Shown piece by piece: positions 35,503 to 43,629 of a stretch of 64,000 bases of DNA. Under the pieces are notes generated by a model. The model was not told the origin of the DNA, did not search any database, and saw only the letters and a list, made by a program, of their open reading frames with translations. Position 1 is the stretch's first letter. Each line of letters begins with the position of its first letter. The position numbers and the translations under genes were made by a program. Source of the DNA: Sinorhizobium alkalisoli (GTDB taxonomy: Bacteria > Pseudomonadota > Alphaproteobacteria > Rhizobiales > Rhizobiaceae); contig NZ_CP034909.1 in the NCBI RefSeq assembly GCF_008932245.1, forward strand, positions 2,170,001 through 2,234,000. The letters run 5' to 3'.

Positions 35503-35600
35503 GGAGAAGTCCTGGTTCCGGTGTCGATCCGGTTTGCGTTGGCCCGTCGGCATCCGGGACCGCGGTGCCGCCCCGGATGCGAAGTTGGTGACGATCGTGA

Positions 35601-36647
35601 TCAGCTGTAGCGGTAGGGCGGACCTGCCTTCTCCATCACGTCACGATATTTCTTGAGGATCTCGACGACCTTGACCGCGCGCGGGCTGGTGGCCGCGATC
35701 TCATCCCAGAACTTCAGCGCTTCCTGTTCCACGGTCTTCCATTCCTCGTCCGGAATGGTCGTCAGTTCGAGCTTGGTGCCTTCGGCGCGCAACTGCGCCT
35801 CGCCGCCCCAGTACCAGTGCTGGCGATAATAGTGCGAGGAGTCGATGCAGAGACGGAACAGCGTCTTGAGATGCTCGGGAACCTCGTTCCAGCGGGCGGA
35901 GTTTGCGAAGAACGAACCGCACCAGGCGCCGGAGATGTTGTTGGTGAGGAAATACTTGGTCACGTCCGCCCAACCGACCGTGTAGTCCTCGGTGATGCCC
36001 GACCAGGCGAGACCATCGAGTTCGCCGGTCTGCATGGCGACCTGAACGTCTTCCCAAGGCAACGTCACCGGCACGACCCCGAAGCGCGTCAGGAATTTGC
36101 CGGCCGTCGGGAAGGTGAAGATGCGCAGGCCCTTCAGATCCTCGAGCGACTTGACCGGCTTGACGGTCGCGAAGTTGCAGGGGTCCCAGGACCCGGCAGA
36201 TAACCAGGTGACACCCTCGACCTCGCCATAGGCCTCGGCCCAGATTTCGTTGAGGCCGTATTGGTGGAAGAGCGTCGGCACGTCGAGGCTGTAGCGCGAG
36301 GCAAAGGGGAAATAGCCGCCGAATACCTTGATGTCGACCGGCGAGGCCATGGAATCGTCGTCGCTCTGGACGGCATCGATCGTGCCCGCCTGCATGGCGC
36401 GGAAGAGTTCGCCCGTCGGCACCAGCTGGTCGGAGGTATAGAGATCGATCTGCATCTCGCCATTGGCCGCCTTGTTGAAGGCGTCGATCGCCGGCTTGAT
36501 GACGTGCTCGGCGAGCGCCGGGCCGGCATAGGTCTGCAGGCGCCAGGTGATCTTGCCCTGCGCGCGCACGGCCGGCGCCGCCAGCGCCGTGGTGCCGGCG
36601 GCGGCAGCGAGCCCCGCCTTCTTCAGAAAATCGCGTCTGTTGGTCAT
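35601..36647 (-). CDS. TRAP transporter substrate-binding protein (DctP family)
   Basis: A 348-residue periplasmic receptor with a Tat-type signal (NRRDFLKKAGLAAAAGTTALA). The DctP fold is recognised from FRAMQAGTIDAVQ and LPWEDVQVAMQTGELDGLAW. At the position where most DctP proteins have a carboxylate-clamping Arg (LKGLKIRVP-like), this one reads LKGLRIFTFP, with Phe177. That points to a ligand without a clamped carboxylate, such as a cationic amino alcohol. It is encoded directly downstream of the two membrane subunits. Confidence 0.9.
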   Translation of the reverse strand: MTNRRDFLKKAGLAAAAGTTALAAPAVRAQGKITWRLQTYAGPALAEHVIKPAIDAFNKAANGEMQIDLYTSDQLVPTGELFRAMQAGTIDAVQSDDDSMASPVDIKVFGGYFPFASRYSLDVPTLFHQYGLNEIWAEAYGEVEGVTWLSAGSWDPCNFATVKPVKSLEDLKGLRIFTFPTAGKFLTRFGVVPVTLPWEDVQVAMQTGELDGLAWSGITEDYTVGWADVTKYFLTNNISGAWCGSFFANSARWNEVPEHLKTLFRLCIDSSHYYRQHWYWGGEAQLRAEGTKLELTTIPDEEWKTVEQEALKFWDEIAATSPRAVKVVEILKKYRDVMEKAGPPYRYS

Positions 36648-36753
36648 CTTTCTGTTTCCCTCTTTCCTGGTTCAGTTGCACTTCTTCTATTTATTGGAGC
36701 CCTGCACCAGCGGAGAGGGCTCAATGTCTTGCGGCGCAATGCGCCGCCTCCCG

Positions 36754-38079
36754 TCAGCCCCTCACATAGACGTGCTGCGGCAACCAGAGTGCGATCTCCG
36801 GAAAGGCCGTCACGATCGCCAGCCCCACCATCATGACAAGGACGAAGGGCAACACCGATTTGTAGATATCCGCCAGGGTGATCTCGGGTGGCGCCATGGC
36901 CCGCATCAGGAACAGGTTGTAACCGAATGGCGGGGTCATGTAGGCGATCTGGCAGGTGATCGTGTAGAGCACCCCGTACCAGATGAGATCGAATCCGAGG
37001 CTGCCGACGAGCGGTATGTAGAGCGGCGCCACGATGACCAGCATCGCCGTGTCGTCGAGGAAGGTGCCCATGAGGATATAGGAGATCTGCATCAGGATCA
37101 GCACCTCCCAGGGACCAAGGCCCCATTTCTCCAGGAACAGGTACTCGATTGCCTTGACCGCACCGAGACCGTCGAAGACGGCGCCGAAGCACAGCGCCGC
37201 CAGGATGATCCACATGAACATGCAGGAAATCCCGAGCGTCTGCTCCACCGTCCGGTCGAACACACGCCAGGTCAGCCGTCCTTTGACCCAGGCCGCCACG
37301 AGCGCGGACATCGCACCGACAGCCGAGCTTTCGACGAGGCTGGTGATGCCCAGGACGAAGAGGCCCATCATCAGGAAGAAGATCATGAAGGGCAGGATGC
37401 CGGCTCTGAGCAATTTGAGCTTCTCGGCGAGCGGAAGATCTCGTTCCTCCTTCGGCAGCGCCGGCCCGAGATGCGGCTGGATCTTGCAGCGGATGACGAC
37501 ATAGAGCGAAAACAGAAACGCCAGAAGCAGGCCAGGGAAGACACCGGCGAGCCAAAGCTGTCCGACCGGCTGGCGGGCGATCATGCCATAGAGCACCAGC
37601 ACCACGCTCGGCGGCACCAGGATGCCGAGTGAGCTGCCCGCCTGGATGACGCCGGAGACCATGGTCTTGTCATAGCCGCGCCTCAACAGTTCCGGCAGCG
37701 CGATCGTCGCTCCGATCGCCATGCCGGCGACGCTGAGACCGTTCATGGCGGAGATGATGACCATGAGCCCGATGGTTCCGAGCGCCAGCCCCCCGCGCAA
37801 TCCGCCCATCCAGACATGGAACATCTTGTAGAGGTCCTCGGCGATGCCGGACTCCGACAGCATGTAGCCCATGAAGATGAAGAGCGGCAGGGTCAGAAGA
37901 GGATACCACTTCATCAGCTTCATCGAGGCGGCAAAGGCCATTTCGAAGCCGCCGTCGCCCCACAGGAATGCGGCGGCGACCACGCCGACGAAACCGATCG
38001 CGGCGAAGACGCGCTGACCGGTCAGCATCGTCATCATCATCGACGAGAACATCGTGAAGGCGATCATTTCGTAGCTCAT
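36754..38079 (-). CDS. TRAP transporter large membrane subunit (DctM)
   Basis: A 441-residue ion-coupled transporter subunit with about 11-12 membrane helices. Characteristic DctM segments are visible: PLFIFMGYMLSESGIAEDLY, AIGATIALPELLRRGYDK, SGVIQAGSSLGILVPPSVVL and PPFGYNLFLMRAM. The start overlaps the DctQ stop by four bases. It drives sodium-dependent uptake of the DctP ligand. Confidence 0.93.
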   Translation of the reverse strand: MSYEMIAFTMFSSMMMTMLTGQRVFAAIGFVGVVAAAFLWGDGGFEMAFAASMKLMKWYPLLTLPLFIFMGYMLSESGIAEDLYKMFHVWMGGLRGGLALGTIGLMVIISAMNGLSVAGMAIGATIALPELLRRGYDKTMVSGVIQAGSSLGILVPPSVVLVLYGMIARQPVGQLWLAGVFPGLLLAFLFSLYVVIRCKIQPHLGPALPKEERDLPLAEKLKLLRAGILPFMIFFLMMGLFVLGITSLVESSAVGAMSALVAAWVKGRLTWRVFDRTVEQTLGISCMFMWIILAALCFGAVFDGLGAVKAIEYLFLEKWGLGPWEVLILMQISYILMGTFLDDTAMLVIVAPLYIPLVGSLGFDLIWYGVLYTITCQIAYMTPPFGYNLFLMRAMAPPEITLADIYKSVLPFVLVMMVGLAIVTAFPEIALWLPQHVYVRG

Positions 38080-38585
38080 GCGAGCGGCCTCCCGATGGCG
38101 TGGGCAAGGTCTTTGATGAAGATGGATGTCGCCTGGAGGAAGGTCAGCACGATGCCGATCGTCATGATGACCTTGATCGGCGCCATATAGGGCGCCCAGG
38201 CCGAATAACTGGTCTCGCCATATTTCAACGCATAGGCGGTACTGGAAACGCCGCCGTAAAGCAGGAACGCCAGATAGACGAGCAGCAAGATGATGGTGAC
38301 GGCATCGACTATGGCGCGTATGCGCAGCGTCCAGCGGCCATAGAGCAGGTCCATGCGGACGTGGCTGTCGAGCTGCAGCGAATAGGCCCCGCCCAGAAGA
38401 TAATAGGCAGCCATGACGAACTGGGCCATTTCAAGGGTCCAGAGCGATGGCAACAGCCACGCCTTCGAAATCGATGAATAGAGCAGGATGCCCATCATCG
38501 CGAAAATCAGATACATGGTGGCCCTGCCGACGCGCCGATTGAATCCATCGACGACTCGGACATAGGTCTTCAGATATTCAGGCAT
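38076..38585 (-). CDS. TRAP transporter small membrane subunit (DctQ)
   Basis: A 169-residue protein with four membrane helices. Conserved DctQ features include the FNRRVGRATMYLIFAMMG opening, AYYLLGGAYSLQLDSHVRMDLLYGRW and the final WAPYMAPIKVIMTIGIVL helix. It is the first TRAP gene of the minus-strand block and is coupled to dctM by ATGA. Confidence 0.92.
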   Translation of the reverse strand: MPEYLKTYVRVVDGFNRRVGRATMYLIFAMMGILLYSSISKAWLLPSLWTLEMAQFVMAAYYLLGGAYSLQLDSHVRMDLLYGRWTLRIRAIVDAVTIILLLVYLAFLLYGGVSSTAYALKYGETSYSAWAPYMAPIKVIMTIGIVLTFLQATSIFIKDLAHAIGRPLA

Positions 38586-38726
38586 GGCGGCAACCCCGCC
38601 GGGCGCATGCGTTATCCCCTCGAGGAAATGCGCCTCCCCGTGCTGTCCATCCAGGCATCGGCTGTCATTCTCCTGTTCAATAGATCACCGGTCATCACCG
38701 CGAGCGCTGCCGCTCCCCAGGGGCTT

Positions 38727-39512
38727 TTATTGTGCGGATAAGGCAGCCGCGCTCTTGGCGAGCAGCCCTTCCAGATAATCGGCCATGCCCCTTTGGCCGA
38801 TCTCGTCGCGGATGAGATCGTTCCTGATCTCGATCATCACATTGGGCAGTCCGTAACGGACGCCGTATTCTATCAGACTGTGCGTCACCCCGTCCTGAGG
38901 ACCGTATGGCTCGTTGCGGCGGACGTCATAAGTGCCATCCGCGGCCGCAATCGCCAGCATACGGTCGGCGAGCCGGCTGTCGGCATCATGGAGAATGCCA
39001 AGCTGCACGGCGCGCGGCCTGCCAAAATAGACCGGGGTGAAGCTGTGCATAGTGACGAGCACGGGCCTCCGCCCGCCCGCCTTGCGCTCGACCACGAAGC
39101 GCGACACGGCATCGTGAAAGGGCCGGTAGAGCTCGTCGACCCGCGCCCGGCGCTCGGCCCCGGACATCGTCCTGTTGCCCGGCACCTCGTAGATCTCGCT
39201 GGCGACTGGCATTGCGGCCTCCGATTCCGGCGGCCGGTTGCAGTCATAGGCAAGACGGGAGAACCGCTGATGGATCAGCGCGCCGTCAAGTTTTGCGGCG
39301 AGCAGATCGGCAACCGCAAGCGCGCCCGGATCCCAGGCGATATGGCTCTTGAGAACGTCCTCGGAGAGCCCGAGCGTCCCCAGTCGCTGCGGCAGGCGGC
39401 GCGACGCGTGCTCGCACAGGAAGACGAATTCTCCCTTTGCCTCCGCATTCGTGACGGTGACCGGATTGCCTTCGGCGTCAGTCAAAAGCCTTGTCACAAC
39501 CGGCGCCCCCAT
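38727..39512 (-). CDS. N-formylglutamate-amidohydrolase-family enzyme
   Basis: A 261-residue zinc amidohydrolase of the HutG-type N-formylglutamate deformylase family. Motifs: VFLCEHASRRLP, HIAWDPGA, AYDCNRPP, a central VTMHSFTP and IEIRNDLI. There are no hut genes here; it leads a block of TRAP, GS-like, ALDH and Fe-ADH genes. By analogy with PuuD it is a good candidate to hydrolyse the gamma-glutamyl amide at the end of that pathway, since the family acts on N-acyl glutamates. Start ATG 39512 was chosen because upstream sequence is the divergent promoter region. Confidence 0.85.
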   Translation of the reverse strand: MGAPVVTRLLTDAEGNPVTVTNAEAKGEFVFLCEHASRRLPQRLGTLGLSEDVLKSHIAWDPGALAVADLLAAKLDGALIHQRFSRLAYDCNRPPESEAAMPVASEIYEVPGNRTMSGAERRARVDELYRPFHDAVSRFVVERKAGGRRPVLVTMHSFTPVYFGRPRAVQLGILHDADSRLADRMLAIAAADGTYDVRRNEPYGPQDGVTHSLIEYGVRYGLPNVMIEIRNDLIRDEIGQRGMADYLEGLLAKSAAALSAQ

Positions 39513-39673
39513 CAAACAGCCCAGCCGACGATAATCGTGAAAAGAATTCTTCACAGAAAAACGACTGTCAACCAGAATCTGAAACAATCTCTTCAAAAAT
39601 CCGATTGACTCCTGTCGCGACGGCGATGTTAAATTCACCTCAAGCTGGCAGAGACCGGCTGAGGGGCACGGCA

Positions 39674-40552
39674 TTGAACGATACTGCGGCATCCATGACG
39701 GTGTCGGATGTGATCAACGCACATTTCACGGCGCTGACGCGCGCCGAGAAGCGCTTGGCGGAGACACTTCTAGACAACTATCCCGTGTCCGGACTCGGCT
39801 CGATCACCACGGTCGCCGAGAACGCGGGGGTCTCTTCGCCGACAGTTGTCCGCATGGTGCAGAAGCTCGGCTTCCGCGGTTTTCCCGATTTCCAGGCGAG
39901 ACTGCACCAGGAACTGGAGGCGACGATCTCCAATCCGATCGCCAAGCACGATCGCTGGGCGGCGAGCGCACCGGGGACGCATATCCTCAACCGTTTCGCC
40001 GACGCGGTCATGGGCAATATGCGCCAGACGCTTTCGCAGATCGAACCCGCCGAATTCGACGACGCCGCGGCACTCGTCGCCGATCGCAAGCGCCATGTCT
40101 ATCTCGTCGGCGGGCGCATCACCCGCTCGATGGCCGACTATCTCTTCACCCATCTTCAGGTCATACGCACCGGCGTCACGCAGATCGCCCACAACCCGAG
40201 TTCCTGGCCCCACTATGTGCTGGACATGCAGCAGGGCGATGTCCTGATCCTTTTCGATATCCGCCGCTATGAGCAGGAAATGGAGACGCTCGCCCGCTTT
40301 GCCCGCGAACGGCGCGTCGAAATCGTGCTCTTCACCGACCAGTGGGGCTCGCCTGTGGCCAAGTCCGCGTCCAAGGTTTTCCGCGCGCGGATCGAGGTAC
40401 CCTCGGCCTGGGACAGCTCGGTCCTTCTCCTGTTCCTCGTCGAGGCGCTGATCGAGGCCGTGCAGAGTTCAAACTGGGAGGAAACCCGCGACCGGATGAA
40501 GACCCTCGAGGGCCTGTTCGACTCGACCCGCATTTTCCGCAAGCCGGTCTAG
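39674..40552 (+). CDS. RpiR-family transcriptional regulator
   Basis: A 292-residue regulator with an N-terminal HTH_6 domain (ITTVAENAGVSSPTVVRMVQKLG) and a C-terminal SIS domain (HVYLVGGRITRSMADYLFTHL; later ILFDIRRYEQEM). RpiR proteins sense phosphosugars or related metabolites. A TTG at 39674 is preferred as start because GAGGGG lies 7 bp upstream; ATG 39695 is the alternative. It is divergent from the amidohydrolase/TRAP block (160 bp apart) and upstream of an ABC importer, so it could control either. Confidence 0.88.
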   Translation: MNDTAASMTVSDVINAHFTALTRAEKRLAETLLDNYPVSGLGSITTVAENAGVSSPTVVRMVQKLGFRGFPDFQARLHQELEATISNPIAKHDRWAASAPGTHILNRFADAVMGNMRQTLSQIEPAEFDDAAALVADRKRHVYLVGGRITRSMADYLFTHLQVIRTGVTQIAHNPSSWPHYVLDMQQGDVLILFDIRRYEQEMETLARFARERRVEIVLFTDQWGSPVAKSASKVFRARIEVPSAWDSSVLLLFLVEALIEAVQSSNWEETRDRMKTLEGLFDSTRIFRKPV

Positions 40553-40667
40553 GAGGTGCCCGGCATTATCCGAGGTCAAATGATGAAGCATGTGGCGAGC
40601 GCAACACCTCGACCCTCGAAGAACCGGCTTTCGAGCCACCGCATCTTGGTTGTAAGCGGGGCGACGA

Positions 40668-40685
40668 CTGTCACATAAGTTTCAT
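40668..40685 (+). promoter_or_regulatory. Candidate Pho box
   Basis: CTGTCAC-ATAA-GTTTCAT matches the PhoB consensus CTGTCAT-N4-CTGTCAT at 11 of 14 positions, with the correct 7-4-7 spacing. It lies about 50 bp before the ABC binding-protein start. A chance match of equal quality occurs at 38662, so support is weak. Confidence 0.28.
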
Positions 40686-40736
40686 CGCAGCGCTTTATCA
40701 GCATCGCCGAAACTAAACCCAATAAGGAGAACGCCA

Positions 40737-41843
40737 GTGATTTCAAAGACTCAACGCTTGCTCTCGCTTTCGACCGCCGTGCTTCTGGCGACGACGGCCA
40801 TCGCCGCCGCCGAGCCCAGCGGGGAGCTCATCGCCGAAGCCAAGAAGGAAGGCATGCTCACCACCATCGCTCTGCCCCACGACTGGTGCGGCTATGGCGA
40901 CGTCATTGCCTCCTTCAAGGCCAAGTATCCGGAAATCCAGGTCAACGAACTGAACCCGGATGCCGGCTCGGCCGACGAAGTCGAAGCCGTCAAGGCCAAC
41001 AAGGACAACAAGGGCCCGCAGGCGCCCGACGTTGTCGACGTCGGCCTCGCTTTCGGTCCGCAAATGAAGGCCGAAGGCCTGCTGCAGCCCTACAAGGTCT
41101 CCACCTGGGACGAGATTCCGGACTCCGTCAAGGATGCCGAGGGCTACTGGTACGGCGACTATTACGGCGTGATGTCCTTCCTCATCAACAAGGACCTCGT
41201 TACCAATTCGCCGAAGGACTGGGCCGATCTGCTGAAGCCGGAATATTCCGGCCAGGTCGCCCTCGCCGGCGATCCGCGCGCTTCGAACCAGGCGATCCTC
41301 GGCGTACTCGCCGCAGGCCTCGCCAAGGGCGCCAAGGCCGGGAAGGAAGCCGGCGAAGCCGGTCTCGACTTTTTCGCCGAGTTGAACAAGGCCGGCAATT
41401 TCGTCCCGGTCATCGGCAAGTCGGGCACGCTTGCCCAGGGCTCGACCCCGATCATAGTTGCGTGGGACTACAACGCGCTCGGTTGGGCCAAGACGCTGGA
41501 GGGCAACCCGCCGACCGAAGTCGTCGTTCCGGAAAGCGGCGTTCTCGCCGGCGTCTACGTTCAAGGCATCTCGGCCTATGCACCGCATCCGAATGCCGCC
41601 AAGCTGTGGATGGAGCACCTCTATTCCGACGAAGGTCAGCTCGGCTGGCTGAAGGGCTTCTGCCACCCGGCACGCTTCAACGCGATGGTCAAGGACGGAA
41701 AGGTTCCGAAGGAACTGATCGACGCCCTCCCGCCGGCGGATGCGTATGAAAAGGCTTACTTCCCGACGCTGGAAGAGGTCGACGCGAACAAGGCTGCCGT
41801 GACCGGCGGCTGGGATTCCGTCGTCGGCGCAAACGTCCAGTAA
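40737..41843 (+). CDS. ABC transporter substrate-binding protein (family 1, iron/thiamine/phosphonate-like)
   Basis: A 368-residue periplasmic binding protein with a Sec signal peptide (LLSLSTAVLLATTAIAAA). It belongs to SBP family 1, the group of AfuA/FbpA, ThiB/PotD and aminoethylphosphonate receptors: ELIAEAKKEGMLTTIA, DVVDVGLAFGPQMKAEG, NALGWAKTLEG and YAPHPNAAKLWMEHL. The start is GTG 40737 after ATAAGGAGA. It heads an ABC operon with two permeases and an ATPase. The ligand cannot be decided from sequence; no Tyr pair diagnostic of ferric-binding FbpA is evident. Confidence 0.85.
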   Translation: MISKTQRLLSLSTAVLLATTAIAAAEPSGELIAEAKKEGMLTTIALPHDWCGYGDVIASFKAKYPEIQVNELNPDAGSADEVEAVKANKDNKGPQAPDVVDVGLAFGPQMKAEGLLQPYKVSTWDEIPDSVKDAEGYWYGDYYGVMSFLINKDLVTNSPKDWADLLKPEYSGQVALAGDPRASNQAILGVLAAGLAKGAKAGKEAGEAGLDFFAELNKAGNFVPVIGKSGTLAQGSTPIIVAWDYNALGWAKTLEGNPPTEVVVPESGVLAGVYVQGISAYAPHPNAAKLWMEHLYSDEGQLGWLKGFCHPARFNAMVKDGKVPKELIDALPPADAYEKAYFPTLEEVDANKAAVTGGWDSVVGANVQ

Positions 41844-41860
41844 GCGTTTCCGCAATCATT

Positions 41861-41941
41861 CCGTCCCGGCCGGTTTCCCGTCCGGGACGGATGCGACAAT
41901 CATCGGAACTTTAAAGGAACGGCCGCGTCTGCGACGCGGCC
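41861..41941 (+). promoter_or_regulatory. Two intercistronic hairpins between binding protein and permease
   Basis: CCGTCCCGG/CCGGGACGG (41861-41869 with 41882-41890) and GGCCGCGTC-TGC-GACGCGGCC (41921-41941) are perfect 9-bp stems. Such structures after a binding-protein gene usually stabilise its mRNA or attenuate the downstream permease genes, raising receptor levels over the membrane components. Confidence 0.5.
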
Positions 41942-41957
41942 CCGTAGGGCGCAAGGA

Positions 41958-42839
41958 ATGTCAACTGCTCACATCAGCGCCAGGTCGCCGGCGCGTCGTC
42001 TTCCGCTTCACTGGCTGGGCATCCTGCCCTTTGCCGCTTTTGTGACGCTTTTTCTCATTCTTCCGACGATGAAGATCGTGGTCGGCGCCTTTCAGACACC
42101 GGACGGCAGCTTCACGCTCGATAATATCCAAGGTCTTTTCACCCCTTCGATCCTCGCAGCCTATTGGATCTCCATTAAAATCAGCGTCGCTTCGGCGCTC
42201 CTCGGTTGCCTGGCCGGCTTTGCCATCTCCGCAGCCGTCGTGTTCGGCGGATTGCCGAGAGGTATCCGCGGGCCGCTACTGACTTTTTCCGGCGTCGCGT
42301 CCAACTTTGCGGGCGTACCGCTGGCCTTCGCCTTTCTCGCAACGCTCGGGCCGGTCGGCATCGTCAACGTTTTCCTGCGCTCGGAGCTTGGCGTGGATCT
42401 GCGGGCGCTCGGCTTCAACATTCTGTCCTTCTGGGGCCTGACCATTACATATCTCTTCTTCCAGATCCCGCTGATGATCCTCATCATCACGCCCGCACTC
42501 GACGGACTGAAGCGCGAGTGGCGCGAAGCGGCATCGATCCTCGGCGCCACCGGGTTTCAATACTGGCGGATGGTCGCCTTTCCGATCCTGCTCCCCTCTA
42601 TCCTTGGCACCCTGGCGCTTCTCTTCGCCAATGCCTTCGGCGCCGTCGCAACCGCCATTGCATTAACCGGCTCGTCGCTCTCGATCGTGCCCATCCTGCT
42701 CTTCGCCCAGATCCGCGGCGACGTGCTCGGCAATCCGCACCTCGGCTACGCGCTTGCCTTCGGCATGATCGTGGTTACGGGTGTCGCCAACGCAATCTAC
42801 ATCTGGCTTCGCGCCCGCAGCGAGAGGTGGCTGAAATGA
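41958..42839 (+). CDS. ABC transporter permease (PotB-type)
   Basis: A 293-residue inner-membrane permease with about six helices. The ATPase-docking EAA loop is REAASILGATGFQYWRMVAFPILLPSILG. Pairs with the following permease; the stop overlaps the next ATG (ATGA). Member of the SBP-family-1 importer beginning at 40737. Confidence 0.9.
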   Translation: MSTAHISARSPARRLPLHWLGILPFAAFVTLFLILPTMKIVVGAFQTPDGSFTLDNIQGLFTPSILAAYWISIKISVASALLGCLAGFAISAAVVFGGLPRGIRGPLLTFSGVASNFAGVPLAFAFLATLGPVGIVNVFLRSELGVDLRALGFNILSFWGLTITYLFFQIPLMILIITPALDGLKREWREAASILGATGFQYWRMVAFPILLPSILGTLALLFANAFGAVATAIALTGSSLSIVPILLFAQIRGDVLGNPHLGYALAFGMIVVTGVANAIYIWLRARSERWLK

Positions 42840-43618
42840 AGAAGATCTGGGCCTGGGGCGCCCTCTTTTTCGGCATCCTCTACTTCACGCTTCCGCTCGT
42901 GGGGATGACCAACTTCTCGCTGAAGATGCGGCGCGGAGAATATTCCTTCGAGGCCTATGCGAGAGTGTTCGGCGATCCGCGCTTCCAGGAGACCTTCACC
43001 TATTCCGTGACGCAGGCGCTCTTCACCATCGTCTTCGGTGTGCTGCTCGTCGTGCCGACGGCCTACTGGATCCGCCTCAAGCTGCCGGGCCTGCGTCCCT
43101 ATGTCGAATTCGTGACGTTGCTGCCATTGGTCATTCCGGCAATCGTCATCGTCTTCGGCTATATCCGGCTCTACAACACATCGAGCTGGCTGCCCCTGAC
43201 AGGCTCCGCTTTCGGCACCAACATACTGCTGATGTTCGGCTATGCCACGCTGGCGCTGCCATACATGTACCGTGCGGTGGACACCGGCCTCAGGACAATC
43301 GACGTGGCCACGCTTACCGAAGCCGCCCAGAGTCTGGGCGCCGGTTGGACCACGATCCTGGCGCGGATCATACTGCCCAACGTGCTTGTTGCCGTGCTCT
43401 CCGGCGCCTTCCTCACCTTCGCCATCGTCATCGGCGAGTTCACCATGGCAGCGCTGCTGAACAGGCCGGCTTTCGGCCCCTATATGCAGCTTCTCGGCGC
43501 CAACCGCGCCTATGAACCGGCGGCGCTCGCCGTCATCGCATTCGGAATCACCTGGGGCTGCCTCGGCCTCATCCAGCTCGTCTCGCGCTTCCAGAAAAGC
43601 GCGCCTCCCAAGGCCTGA
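42836..43618 (+). CDS. ABC transporter permease (PotC-type)
   Basis: A 260-residue permease with six helices and the EAA loop TEAAQSLGAGWTTILARIILPNVL. The start ATG overlaps the preceding gene's stop. A longer frame starting at 42206 is an artefact that runs through the first permease in another frame. It ends 11 bp before the ATPase gene. Confidence 0.9.
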   Translation: MKKIWAWGALFFGILYFTLPLVGMTNFSLKMRRGEYSFEAYARVFGDPRFQETFTYSVTQALFTIVFGVLLVVPTAYWIRLKLPGLRPYVEFVTLLPLVIPAIVIVFGYIRLYNTSSWLPLTGSAFGTNILLMFGYATLALPYMYRAVDTGLRTIDVATLTEAAQSLGAGWTTILARIILPNVLVAVLSGAFLTFAIVIGEFTMAALLNRPAFGPYMQLLGANRAYEPAALAVIAFGITWGCLGLIQLVSRFQKSAPPKA

Positions 43619-43629
43619 GGACCGTTCGC

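Noticed and set aside
38662-38679. Pho-box-like CTGTCAT-TCTC-CTGTTCA
   Set aside because: 11/14 match, but on the plus strand with no plus-strand gene nearby. It shows that matches of this quality arise by chance.
42206-43618. 470-codon start for the second permease
   Set aside because: The extra 210 codons overlap the first permease in another frame and are Arg-rich; ATG 42836 overlapping the previous stop is the natural start.
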